NCBI GenBank assembly: GCA_035529895.1
Contig: DATKVV010000045.1
Span: 1 to 54,073, forward strand
Direction: 5' to 3'
Length of the DNA stretch: 54,073 nt
DNA from: JAUWKC01 sp035529895
GTDB taxonomy: Bacteria > Planctomycetota > Phycisphaerae > Sedimentisphaerales > Anaerobacaceae
Shown: in pieces, positions 1 to 8,045 of the stretch
Layout of the letters: each line of letters begins with the position of its first letter
Numbering within the stretch: the stretch's first letter is position 1
The notes under the pieces: model-generated
Database searches by the model: none
Seen by the model: the letters and a program-made list of their open reading frames with translations, nothing else
What the model was told of the DNA's origin: nothing
Made by a program: the position numbers and the translations under genes

Positions 1-705
1 ACCTGGTACACGAGCGTCGACAGGGTTAGCTTCCCACAAAGCTGTGTGATGCTTGTCCTTTACAACCTTCCAGCCGGCACCTATGAGCTGACAGGCTACC
101 ACAATTTGTGGGAGCCCACTTCCGATGACAGCCGGGAATGCACCAGGAACGGCTATGGCCATCTGCCCATGCCGCAGGTCCACGTCTGGTCATTCGCCGA
201 CGCAAACGACTGGGGACGGACGGTGGACCTGGTTTACCGGGGCCAGTTCTACGATGGTTTGAACAAAATCAGAGGTTTTGCCGCACCGCCATATAACGAG
301 CTGCCCTACAGGAGAAACATTGCAGCAATCCAGGAAGACTACGACGTGATGCCGTCGGCCACGACCAATGACGAAAATGTTACTAAATCGCTGGTTAAGT
401 TCTGGACAGACGGTGGTTCTCCGGTTATTATTATGTATGAGTCCGCCCAGTGTGAGACTTCTCAATACAGGGGTTGCCGGGCGGTCCTGAACGCTTTTGA
501 GGTAAGGACAATTATGCCGACATTCAGTCCCTGCGGTTTAAGCCAAACCGGCACGATTGATTATGCGGCTCTTAAGGCCTTCGGCGATAACTGGCTCTGG
601 GCCGGACGAATCGGCACGAATATCGCCGATTTTAATGGAAACGGCAAGGTGGATTTCGTTGATTACGCGATGCTGGCCCTGCAGTGGCTGCAAGGTTGCC
701 CTTAG
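1..705 (+). CDS. C-terminal part of a secreted dockerin-like protein (5' end outside window)
   Basis: The frame is open from the first base to the TAG at 703-705, so only the last 234 residues are visible and the true start lies upstream. The visible body has no motif I recognise. The last 25 residues contain DFNGNGKVDFVDYAMLA, an EF-hand-like calcium loop followed by a short helix and a WL..CP end. This resembles half of a type I dockerin and is a common C-terminal tail on secreted planctomycete proteins, often carbohydrate-active enzymes. Role is inferred: surface or extracellular protein whose tail mediates attachment or assembly. The upstream catalytic part, if any, cannot be judged here. 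A very strong hairpin follows directly, so this is the last gene of its transcript. Confidence 0.8.
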   Translation, partial: TWYTSVDRVSFPQSCVMLVLYNLPAGTYELTGYHNLWEPTSDDSRECTRNGYGHLPMPQVHVWSFADANDWGRTVDLVYRGQFYDGLNKIRGFAAPPYNELPYRRNIAAIQEDYDVMPSATTNDENVTKSLVKFWTDGGSPVIIMYESAQCETSQYRGCRAVLNAFEVRTIMPTFSPCGLSQTGTIDYAALKAFGDNWLWAGRIGTNIADFNGNGKVDFVDYAMLALQWLQGCP

Positions 706-718
706 TATGTGAGTGATT

Positions 719-764
719 AATGGCAGGCAGTTGCACAGGGCTAAGCCTGCAACTGCCTGCCATT
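719..764 (+). terminator. Very long perfect hairpin after the dockerin-like gene
   Basis: Bases 719-735 are exactly reverse-complementary to 748-764 (17 pairs, starting AATGGCAGG and ending CCTGCCATT). The inner bases 739-741 and 745-747 can pair as well. It sits 14 bases after the stop codon and is followed by only a short T run (TTTT at 763-766). This fits a rho-independent type terminator or an mRNA-stabilising 3' hairpin. Confidence 0.75.
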
Positions 765-849
765 TTGCGGCGCCCAGATTTGAGGCTTTTTCCAAGTAAG
801 GGAGGGCGTGCATTAGTGCAAAATGGCGGGAAGAGAAACGCAAAAGGGG

Positions 850-878
850 TTGACAGTGCAGGCAAAGCGTCTTAACAT
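850..878 (+). promoter_or_regulatory. Candidate sigma70-type promoter of the pseudopilin gene
   Basis: TTGACA at 850-855, a 17-base spacer, then TAACAT at 873-878. It lies just downstream of the terminator at 719-764 and would start transcription about 15 bases before the ATG at 900, leaving room for the AGGAG ribosome-binding site. Found by consensus matching only. Confidence 0.45.
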
Positions 879-899
879 ACATTGATGAGGAGACATATT

Positions 900-1766
900 A
901 TGCGTAAGCAAAAAGGATTTACGCTGATAGAGCTATTGGTGGTAATCGCGATAATTGCGCTCTTGATGTCGATACTGGTGCCGGCATTGAGCAGGGTAAA
1001 GCAGCAGGCAAAGGCCGCCGTTTGCCGGTCGAACCTGCACCAGTGGGGTATCGCCTGGCACATGTTCCTCGATGATAGAGAAGGCCGCACCCCTACTAAT
1101 CTTGCTTGGTGGGCTAGCACCTGTAACGAGACGCACACTCACAGCGCTAACTGTGAAGCCCACTTGCTGTGGCCCTACTTCAAGGATGAAAAACTGCTTC
1201 TGTGCCCAAGCGCCACCAAACCAAAGGAGGCTCTCCCAAGACCCCCAACCATCACACGGGGCTACCAGGGTGGCAAGTTCAACGCCTCCGCCGAATGGTA
1301 TGACGCAACAGAAATCACCTGGGAAAACGTTGCCGCACCCGGTAAATGGTACTTGTTCAGCTATGGCTTTAACTTTTGGTTTAGTCGCAAAACGGGCTCA
1401 GGCAGGACGGAGGACAACCTGTGGGGATTTGCCCCGGGCTCGATTCTGGGGGCCAAGTACGCGAGTCGTGTGCCGCTTATGGGTGACTGTATTATGAGCG
1501 GTAACACCCCCCAGTATTCGGATATTCCCCCGACATACGAAGGGGAGCCCTACCCCCCTATGAGCGGCAACGTGAACGAAATCAGGAATTTCTGCATCCA
1601 GCGCCATGACGGCTATGTGAACGTCCTGTTTTTGGATTTCTCTGTCAGAAGAGTTTCACTGCCAGGGTTATGGTATATCTGGTGGCATCGTGGTTGGCCG
1701 ATACCCTCGACAGAGGACCCGCCGGTATGGCCAGAATGGATGTATGGCATGCCGCTTGAATATTAA
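900..1766 (+). CDS. Type II secretion pseudopilin-like protein with prepilin N-terminus
   Basis: 288 residues. The N-terminus MRKQKGFTLIELLVVIAII is a textbook type IV prepilin/pseudopilin signal: basic leader, G|FTLIE cleavage and methylation site, then a hydrophobic helix up to about residue 30. Planctomycetes carry many such single-helix proteins; the GspG/H-like fold of the C-terminal part is inferred. The tail has HDGYVNVLFLDFSVRRV, which matches the H-x-G-x-x-N-V-x-F-x-D-G region of the DUF1559/H-x9-DG family, with Phe in place of the final Gly. I start at ATG 900 because AGGAG at 888-892 sits 7 bases upstream; TTG 882 and ATG 885 are in frame but would lengthen the leader and lack a site. 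Role: processed by a prepilin peptidase and placed in the inner membrane or a pseudopilus; exact function unknown. Confidence 0.85.
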   Translation: MRKQKGFTLIELLVVIAIIALLMSILVPALSRVKQQAKAAVCRSNLHQWGIAWHMFLDDREGRTPTNLAWWASTCNETHTHSANCEAHLLWPYFKDEKLLLCPSATKPKEALPRPPTITRGYQGGKFNASAEWYDATEITWENVAAPGKWYLFSYGFNFWFSRKTGSGRTEDNLWGFAPGSILGAKYASRVPLMGDCIMSGNTPQYSDIPPTYEGEPYPPMSGNVNEIRNFCIQRHDGYVNVLFLDFSVRRVSLPGLWYIWWHRGWPIPSTEDPPVWPEWMYGMPLEY

Positions 1767-1848
1767 CAAATCCCCAGCAGCACTGAATCCCCGGCCGCAT
1801 AGTCAGCTCTTAACAAGAACCGCCAAAGGGGTCTATTCTCCAAATCCC

Positions 1849-1876
1849 TTGACCGGGCGCAGTCAATGTTTACACT
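1849..1876 (+). promoter_or_regulatory. Weak candidate promoter of the rhamnosidase gene
   Basis: TTGACC at 1849-1854, 16-base spacer, TACACT at 1871-1876, about 80 bases before the start codon at 1954. Consensus match only; the -10 box is imperfect. Confidence 0.3.
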
Positions 1877-1953
1877 AAGGCCAGGCCTGGGCAGCCAAAC
1901 GCGATTAGCTGCCAAACTGGCGGTCAGAATTCAGGATTTGGAGGCTGATAAGA

Positions 1954-4785
1954 ATGAGACATCTGATTGCAATTCCGTCGGCATGGGCACTGCTGTTCTT
2001 CGGCGGCTGCGGCACTTCGGGAAACAGCGACGTGAATGTCAAGGAGCTACGATGTGAATACAGGGTGAATCCGCCGGGGATAGATGTTGTTAAGCCGCGA
2101 TTGAGTTGGGTTCTCGAATCAAGTCAGCGGGGCCAGAAACAAACCGCATACCGGCTCCTGGTAGCCGGCAGTGAGAAAAACTTACAGAAAGACCGAGGCG
2201 ACTTGCTTGACACGGGCAAAGTCGAGTCAGAACAGTCAGTTCATATCGAGTACAGCGGCAAACCGCTGAAATCGCGCATGCGGTGTTACTGGAAGGTAAG
2301 GGTCTGGGACAAGGACGGCAGGGAATCTGCGTGGAGCAAACCGGCCATGTGGTCGATGGGCCTGCTTGAGCCGCGGGATTGGGAGGCACGGTGGGTCGGC
2401 GCGCCGCCGGACCCTGACCAGATGAAACTGGCCGACGAGGCGCACGACGCAAAGAGGCCGGCACCCATTCCCGCGCCCTTTCTTCGAAAGTCCTTCGCCG
2501 TGGACGGCAACGTATGCAGGGCTACGGTTTATGTGACCGGCCTGGGCCTGTACGAATTGCGCCTCAATGGTGAGCGTGTAGGTGACCATATCCTCGCACC
2601 GGAGATTACGGATTACGACAAGCGCATCCAGTACCAGACTTACGACGTCACGGACCAGATTGTTTCAGGGACAAACGCCATCGGTGCGATTCTCGGCCGG
2701 GGGTGGTATGCCGGTCGCTTTTGGCAGACGCTGCCGCCCAGTCAGCGACCCTTTGGGGGACAACTCGGCTTGATCCTGCGTCTCGACATCGAATTTGCCG
2801 ATGGACGGACCCAGACAGTCGTCACCGACGAATCGTGGCGGACCATGACCGATGGGCCGATTCGCCACAACAGCTTATACGACGGTGAGCTGTACGATGC
2901 TCGCCGCGAGATGCCAGGCTGGGATACGAGCGGCTTCGACGACAGCGGGTGGCACACCGCGCACGTACCGGATGTTGCGGACGTAAATCTTGTCTGGCAG
3001 CGCAACGAGCCTATCTGCGTGGTCAGGGAACTGACACCCGTCGCACTGTCCGAGCCAAAAGACGGCACATACATATTTGATATGGGCCAGAACATGGTCG
3101 GCTGGTGCCGGCTCAAGGCCGAAGGTAATAGAGGCGACGTGGTGACACTAAGACACGCCGAAAAACTCAACGCCGATGGCTCTGTTTACACTGCCAATCT
3201 CCGTTCCGCAAAACAGACCGATAGCTTTGTGCTGCGGGGCGGCGGCTCCGAAACATTCGAGCCGCATTTCACATATCACGGGTTCCGTTGCGTGGAGGTG
3301 ACGGGCTTGTCAAAACGCCCCAAACTCGACGACCTCGTTGGACGCGTGTTCCATTCCGCCTCGCCGGAGGCGGGCAGGTTCGAGTGTTCCAGCGAGCTGG
3401 TTAATCGGCTTATGGACAACATCATGTGGACGCAGCGAGGCAACATGCACGGCCTGCCCACCGACTGTCCCCAGCGTGATGAACGCGCCGGGTGGATGGG
3501 GGACATCCAGGCATTCTCGCAAACGGCCGTTTTCAATATGGACATGGCCGGTTTTTTCAATAAATGGGCCTTGGATATTCGCGATGCGCAGGCTCCAGAC
3601 GGCCGATACCCCAGTTATGCACCCCACCCTGGCCACAACCTCAAAAGCGCAAGACGCTTCGGCGTCCCCGCCTGGGCCGACGGCGGTACAATCGTGCCCT
3701 GGGTGGTATATTTGAACTACGGCGACCGGCGCCTGCTGGAACAACACTTCGACTCTGCGCGGCGATGGGTTGAATATGTCCACAGGAACAATCCCAACCT
3801 TATCTGGAGGAAAGAGCGCGGCGCTGACTACAACGACTGGCTCAACGCAGATAAGCTCCTTCTGAACGGCTGGCCCGTCACGGGAGGCGAAGTTCCCAAA
3901 CCCGTGTTTGCGACGGCCTTCTTTGCCCATTCGACACAGATTGTAGCGAAAATGGCGGCTGCACTCGGTCGCAAAGAAGATGGAAAACTGTATGGTGAGC
4001 TGTTTGACGGCATAAAGGCAGCGTTCAATAAAGCCTTTGTAAAATCGGATGGTCGTATCGAAGGTGACACGCAAGCCGGTTATGTCCTTGCCCTTCACTT
4101 CGACCTGTTGCCTGACGCACTCCGTCCCCAAGCCGTTCAGCATTTACTCGAGGGAATTGGCCGGTATGACGGCCATCCTTCTACCGGCATCCAGACCACG
4201 CACCGGCTGATGCTTGAGCTGACGCGCAATGGCTACCACGACGAAGCCTGCCGCATTGTCAATTTGCGAACCGTTCCTTCGTGGGGGTATATGATCGAAA
4301 TGGGCGCTACTACTATGTGGGAGCGGTGGGACGGATTCGTAAAAGGCCGCGGTGCCAAGCCGGAAGACCAGTTTCAAAACCCCGGCATGAATTCGTTCAA
4401 TCACTGGGCCTTCGGCTCGGTCGGCGAGTGGGTCTGGAGAAACATCGCAGGCATAAACCTCGACGAGCAGCGTCCGGGGTATGAACATTTTATAATCCGG
4501 CCCCGCCCCGGGCCGGGCTTCACATGGGCCAAAGGTGAGTACAGGTCCATCCGCGGCAAGATTGCGGTCGAGTGGGCGCTCGGAGATGTTTTCAAAATGG
4601 ATGTGACCATCCCGGCAAATACCACCGCTACGCTCTACGTGCCGGCCGAAAGCTCAGACAGCGTCACTGAGGGCGGCCGGGCGGCTGTAAGAGCTGAGGG
4701 CCTGCGGTTTTTGCGCATGGAAGACGGCAGCGCCGTATTCGCCGCGGACTCGGGATGCTACAGGCTTGTTTCGAAACTGGACTAA
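1954..4785 (+). CDS. GH78 alpha-L-rhamnosidase, lipoprotein
   Basis: 943 residues. The N-terminus has a lipobox-like FFGGC at about residues 15-19, so it is probably a lipoprotein. It is followed by the N-terminal domain typical of bacterial GH78 enzymes (LRCEYRVNPPGIDVVKPRLSW, split here by family knowledge), beta-sandwich domains, and the (alpha/alpha)6 catalytic barrel from about residue 470. The signature TDCPQRDERAGWMGD supplies the expected general acid (Glu510). MWERWDG supplies the second catalytic Glu (Glu790). Both are present, so the enzyme looks active. Known reaction: release of terminal alpha-L-rhamnose from polysaccharides and glycosides. ATG 1954 has GGAGG at 1940-1944, 9 bases upstream. 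A GH106-like gene nearby suggests a rhamnose-rich substrate such as pectin, ulvan-type or another bacterium's exopolysaccharide (inference). Confidence 0.93.
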   Translation: MRHLIAIPSAWALLFFGGCGTSGNSDVNVKELRCEYRVNPPGIDVVKPRLSWVLESSQRGQKQTAYRLLVAGSEKNLQKDRGDLLDTGKVESEQSVHIEYSGKPLKSRMRCYWKVRVWDKDGRESAWSKPAMWSMGLLEPRDWEARWVGAPPDPDQMKLADEAHDAKRPAPIPAPFLRKSFAVDGNVCRATVYVTGLGLYELRLNGERVGDHILAPEITDYDKRIQYQTYDVTDQIVSGTNAIGAILGRGWYAGRFWQTLPPSQRPFGGQLGLILRLDIEFADGRTQTVVTDESWRTMTDGPIRHNSLYDGELYDARREMPGWDTSGFDDSGWHTAHVPDVADVNLVWQRNEPICVVRELTPVALSEPKDGTYIFDMGQNMVGWCRLKAEGNRGDVVTLRHAEKLNADGSVYTANLRSAKQTDSFVLRGGGSETFEPHFTYHGFRCVEVTGLSKRPKLDDLVGRVFHSASPEAGRFECSSELVNRLMDNIMWTQRGNMHGLPTDCPQRDERAGWMGDIQAFSQTAVFNMDMAGFFNKWALDIRDAQAPDGRYPSYAPHPGHNLKSARRFGVPAWADGGTIVPWVVYLNYGDRRLLEQHFDSARRWVEYVHRNNPNLIWRKERGADYNDWLNADKLLLNGWPVTGGEVPKPVFATAFFAHSTQIVAKMAAALGRKEDGKLYGELFDGIKAAFNKAFVKSDGRIEGDTQAGYVLALHFDLLPDALRPQAVQHLLEGIGRYDGHPSTGIQTTHRLMLELTRNGYHDEACRIVNLRTVPSWGYMIEMGATTMWERWDGFVKGRGAKPEDQFQNPGMNSFNHWAFGSVGEWVWRNIAGINLDEQRPGYEHFIIRPRPGPGFTWAKGEYRSIRGKIAVEWALGDVFKMDVTIPANTTATLYVPAESSDSVTEGGRAAVRAEGLRFLRMEDGSAVFAADSGCYRLVSKLD

Positions 4786-5235
4786 TGACCGGCGAGCGCG
4801 TAGGGTCGGAAACAGAGATTCCAATTTTTTGACAATGCTGAGCACCATTGCCCCTGCGGACGACCAATGGCCACTGTCATTTTCTTCGCGTCCGCAACGA
4901 TGCGCTCGCGACCATTTCCCCCACACGCCAGTACACCATACCCCTTGGCGCACAGTATCCGCCGTCGGTCCATTTACCTGTATCCGTGCAGCCGGCCTGA
5001 TTCAACAAGAGATTTGATTTTTTCACGAAGGGGCAGTAACATAAGAGAATGAAATTGAACAAACACGGCGAAATTAGCGCACATGCGAAGTCTTCACGTG
5101 GAGAACCTGACAGCGAAATGGAAGCCGATGGTTTTGCTGCGTTGAAGGTGAGGCCAGGCGCGGGCGATTTTTTTGCTTTTAGGCGGTCGGTTAGAATGGC
5201 GTCATCTTAAGAAATCACCTGGCAGTTAGTAGCAC
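4786..5235. other. 450-base gap between rhamnosidase and SGNH-TPR genes
   Basis: No convincing gene. A 53-codon frame (ATG 5049 to TAA 5208-5210, beginning MKLNKHGEIS) has only a poor ribosome-binding site (AAGAGA) and no recognisable family, so I do not call it. No clear terminator or promoter pair was seen. Confidence 0.4.
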
Positions 5236-7416
5236 ATGGGCCACAAGACAATACCTTCCAGCCATCAAGTACTCAGCGACGCCGCTGGCAGGACCAGACG
5301 GTGGCGGCCATATCTTTTCAGGTTTGCGGCTGTCACATTCGTCCCGCTGGTGCTGCTGGTGACGCTGGAGCTTGCCCTTCGGGCCTTTGGTTTCGGCTAT
5401 CCTCCCGGCGCGATCATAAAGAGTCGCATGAACGGCCGAAAAGTCTACGCTCGGAACATTCGGTTCGGGTGGCGATTTTTCCCCGCTAATATATCGCGAG
5501 AGTGTGACCCCTTTGTCCTGCCGGTCAAAAAAGCCGGCAACTCCTTCAGGGTCTTTGTGCTGGGGGCTTCTGCGGCGGCCGGCGAGCCGGAGACCGGCTA
5601 CAGCTTCGGTCGGATGCTCGAGAGAATGCTCGAGCGGCGCTACCCCCAACTGAAAATCGAGCTTGTGACCCTTGCCATGGCGGCGATCAACTCACACGCC
5701 GTGCTCGAGATTGCGGCAGACTGCGCCGCCCACGAACCGGACTTATTTGTGGTATATCTGGGCAACAATGAAGTTATTGGCCCGTATGGCCCCGGAACAG
5801 TGTTCTCGCCCTTTTTGCATAACTTGACACTGATAAGGGCCGGTATCGCCGTCAAGGCTACAAGAGTGGGCCAGCTCATTACCTCGATCGCCGACAACTT
5901 AACAGCGGGAAGCGGTCGCCCGAAGCGCTGGGGTGGCCTGGAAATGTTCCTGGACAGGCAGGTTCCGGCTGATTCGCCGGCCCTCGAGCCAGTCTACAAG
6001 CACTTCGAGCGGAACCTCAGGGACATCTGCCGCATCGCCAGTAGAGCGGGTGCAGAGGTAATCCTTTGCACCGTGGGGTCCAACCTCAGAGACAATCCTC
6101 CCTTTGCCTCGCAGCATGACTCAGGGCTTTCCGATAAGGACAGGTCAGACTGGCAAAAGCTCTACGATGAGGCCCTGTGTCTGGAACAGGACGGGCGGTT
6201 TACCGAGGCTGTTGGTCGCTACCACGCAGCCCTTGACGTCGATGACGCGTTTGCCGAGTGTCACTACAGGCTGGCCAACTGCTACGTGCAGACCGGCAGC
6301 TACGAAAAGGCCCGGGACGGCTACGTCAGGGCCCGCGACCTCGACACGCTGCGGTTCCGTGCCGACAGCCGGATTAACCACATTATCCGCTCGGTTGCCG
6401 CCGAGACCGCCGCCAGCGGCACGATCCTTGCCGATGCCGCCCAGGTCTTCGAACGCAACAGCCCGCATTGGATGCCGGGCAGCGAACTGTTCCTTGAACA
6501 CGTTCATCTCAATTTCCACGGCAATTTCATCCTTGCACGCACCGTTCTCGAAGCCGCTGAAAAAATCCTTGCTCGCGGCAATCCAGCGTTCACCGCGCAG
6601 GGCTCGGTACTTTCAGAGCAGGACTGTGCAGAGCTTCTGGCCTTTTCAAAGTGGGACCATTACCGTCTAATCCGTTACGTTTTTGAAGAGTTCATCCAGA
6701 CAGGTCCCTTTGCTCGTCAGGCATACCACGAGCATACAGTCGAGCAGTTCCGCGGAGAAATTGCGGCCCTTGAGGCGTCTTGTACGCAGCCTGAGGCTCT
6801 GAAGCAGGCGGCGGCAGCGTACAAAAAGGCCTTGAGCCTGGACCCGTCTGACGCAAAGCTTCGGTTTATGTACGCAAGGTTCCTGGCGCTGGGCGTGGGC
6901 GACAAGGCCGGCGCCATTGAACAGCTTCGCGAGGCTATTAAGCTGCTGCCCGATGATTTTCGCAGCTACAACATGCTCGGCGAACTGCTATGCGAGCCGG
7001 GCAAGCGCCACGAAGCTGTAGAGAGTTTCCAGCGGTGCCTTGAGATCAAGCCGACATGCGCCAGTGCTAACCTTAACCTTGGCCAGACATTGGCAAGGAG
7101 CGGTGACCTTAAGCCGGCTGTATCGCACCTGCGGCGGGTGATAACACTTGATGCGCGTCTTTCTGCCGGCGCTTACGGCGACCTTGCAATTGCCCTCGAC
7201 AAGCTCGACCACAGGCAGGAGGCCATAAGCGTAGTAAGCGAGGGCATCGCGGTGTTTCCCCGGACAGCAAACCTGCACTTTCTGCGCGCGGCGCTGCTGG
7301 CCGCCGATGACAGACTCGAGGAGGCCATCTGTGAGGTACAGTCCTGTCTGGCGCTGGAGCCCGGTCACAAAGAGGCCGCCGAGTTCCTGAAGGTTCTCAG
7401 GCAGGAAAGGCGCTAA
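5236..7416 (+). CDS. Membrane-anchored SGNH/GDSL-hydrolase-like protein with nested and C-terminal TPRs
   Basis: 726 residues. One transmembrane segment near residues 30-52 (LFRFAAVTFVPLVLLVTLEL) places the bulk outside the cytoplasm. An SGNH-hydrolase-like domain follows: block I as VLGASAAAGEP with candidate nucleophile Ser112; block III as YLGNNEVIGP (residues 175-184); and the terminal catalytic block as EHVHLNFHGN with His424. The usual Asp of the D-x-x-H dyad is Glu421. TPR-like helices (about 310-400, with VGRYHAALDVDDAFAE) are inserted inside the hydrolase domain, between blocks III and V. A second TPR array fills about residues 530-720. Family knowledge: SGNH proteins are esterases or O-acyl (de)acetylases of glycans. 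A role in trimming acyl groups from polysaccharide is inferred from the neighbours. The start has no strong ribosome-binding site. Confidence 0.8.
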   Translation: MGHKTIPSSHQVLSDAAGRTRRWRPYLFRFAAVTFVPLVLLVTLELALRAFGFGYPPGAIIKSRMNGRKVYARNIRFGWRFFPANISRECDPFVLPVKKAGNSFRVFVLGASAAAGEPETGYSFGRMLERMLERRYPQLKIELVTLAMAAINSHAVLEIAADCAAHEPDLFVVYLGNNEVIGPYGPGTVFSPFLHNLTLIRAGIAVKATRVGQLITSIADNLTAGSGRPKRWGGLEMFLDRQVPADSPALEPVYKHFERNLRDICRIASRAGAEVILCTVGSNLRDNPPFASQHDSGLSDKDRSDWQKLYDEALCLEQDGRFTEAVGRYHAALDVDDAFAECHYRLANCYVQTGSYEKARDGYVRARDLDTLRFRADSRINHIIRSVAAETAASGTILADAAQVFERNSPHWMPGSELFLEHVHLNFHGNFILARTVLEAAEKILARGNPAFTAQGSVLSEQDCAELLAFSKWDHYRLIRYVFEEFIQTGPFARQAYHEHTVEQFRGEIAALEASCTQPEALKQAAAAYKKALSLDPSDAKLRFMYARFLALGVGDKAGAIEQLREAIKLLPDDFRSYNMLGELLCEPGKRHEAVESFQRCLEIKPTCASANLNLGQTLARSGDLKPAVSHLRRVITLDARLSAGAYGDLAIALDKLDHRQEAISVVSEGIAVFPRTANLHFLRAALLAADDRLEEAICEVQSCLALEPGHKEAAEFLKVLRQERR

Positions 7417-7522
7417 GCTCGCCATGCGGGCCGCCTGGACATCGGTTGATTGTCTTGAAACTACATGAAGGGGTCGCACGTGTACGGTCGCATCGTCCGG
7501 CTTCTTGCCTGACATAAGTGGG

Positions 7523-7749
7523 TCAAGTAGCTCGGCCACCACGTACCTGTGGGACTTTGACCATCAGCCTGCCCATGCTGGTATCAATACCCCTAGGCTT
7601 GTAGCCGTTGGCATACCCTTTACGTTAGTCCCTACACTGGTACAACGCTGCACCAAGAGTTTGATCACGTTTGACCTTCATCGCCTCATTCAGCGGATAC
7701 GAAAGGTCTCGGCTACTACTTCGATGCCGTTTTCATTTATCATTTGCAT
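7523..7749 (-). pseudogene. IS256 (mutator) family transposase fragment, inactivated
   Basis: Read on the minus strand, the translation gives the N-terminal hallmarks of IS256-family transposases. In order they are INENGIEVVAETFRIR, then LNEAMKVKRDQTLGAA, then RKGYANGYKPRGIDT, then MGRLMVKVPQVRG. All lie in one frame, interrupted by TGA after IRIR-type sequence and TAA just before RKGYANG; similarity stops after PQVRG, where a TGA follows. Full-length IS256 transposases are about 400 residues with a DDE core, and none of the core is here. This is therefore a small, decayed 5' relic of an insertion sequence. Its sits downstream of the GH106-like gene. The identification is from memory of the family, not a search. 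Confidence 0.8.
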
Positions 7750-7819
7750 TAGTGTGGCCTCGCTTGAGCTCGCTACGCTCGGCCCCGCCCGGTCACAGGC
7801 GTGTCTCATACCGAACTCG

Positions 7820-7837
7820 CACAAAAGAATTTACACT
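7820..7837 (-). repeat. Possible left inverted-repeat end of the IS256 relic
   Basis: CACAAAAGAATTTACACT lies about 70 bases upstream of the transposase remnant's first recognisable codon. It resembles the CACAAAA..TTGACACT-type termini of IS256-family elements. No partner end was found on the other side, as expected for a truncated relic. Confidence 0.3.
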
Positions 7838-8045
7838 GACGTGGTTTTCGATAAAGTTGATCGTGCCTGTCACGAGCTTGCTGATTTAGCCTTGCTGGGC
7901 AGGCAAGCAGTAAACTCACAACACCGTCGGGGCCGTTGCCAGACTGATTAGGCCATTCGGGGATCGGATGGATGCGCACCTTGAAACGGCTCTTCGGAAG
8001 ATGGTTGGGAAAACCCCCCTTCGGATTGACATCGGTGTTGGTCAG

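Larger units (their letters stand above)
7417..8045. other. 629-base gap holding a decayed IS256-type remnant
   Basis: Lies between the convergent SGNH-TPR and GH106-like genes. The only recognisable content is the minus-strand transposase remnant at 7523-7749 and an end-like motif at 7820-7837. The + strand frame 7505-7951 across it is the antisense of the remnant and is not a gene. Confidence 0.7.

Noticed and set aside
3310..4143. 277-codon minus-strand frame
   Set aside because: Antisense shadow inside the GH78 catalytic region.
7505..7951. 148-codon + strand frame
   Set aside because: Opposite strand of the IS256-type relic, which explains the sequence better.
7417..8045. Full insertion sequence
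   Set aside because: Only the N-terminal third of an IS256-type transposase is present, with stops and no second end.
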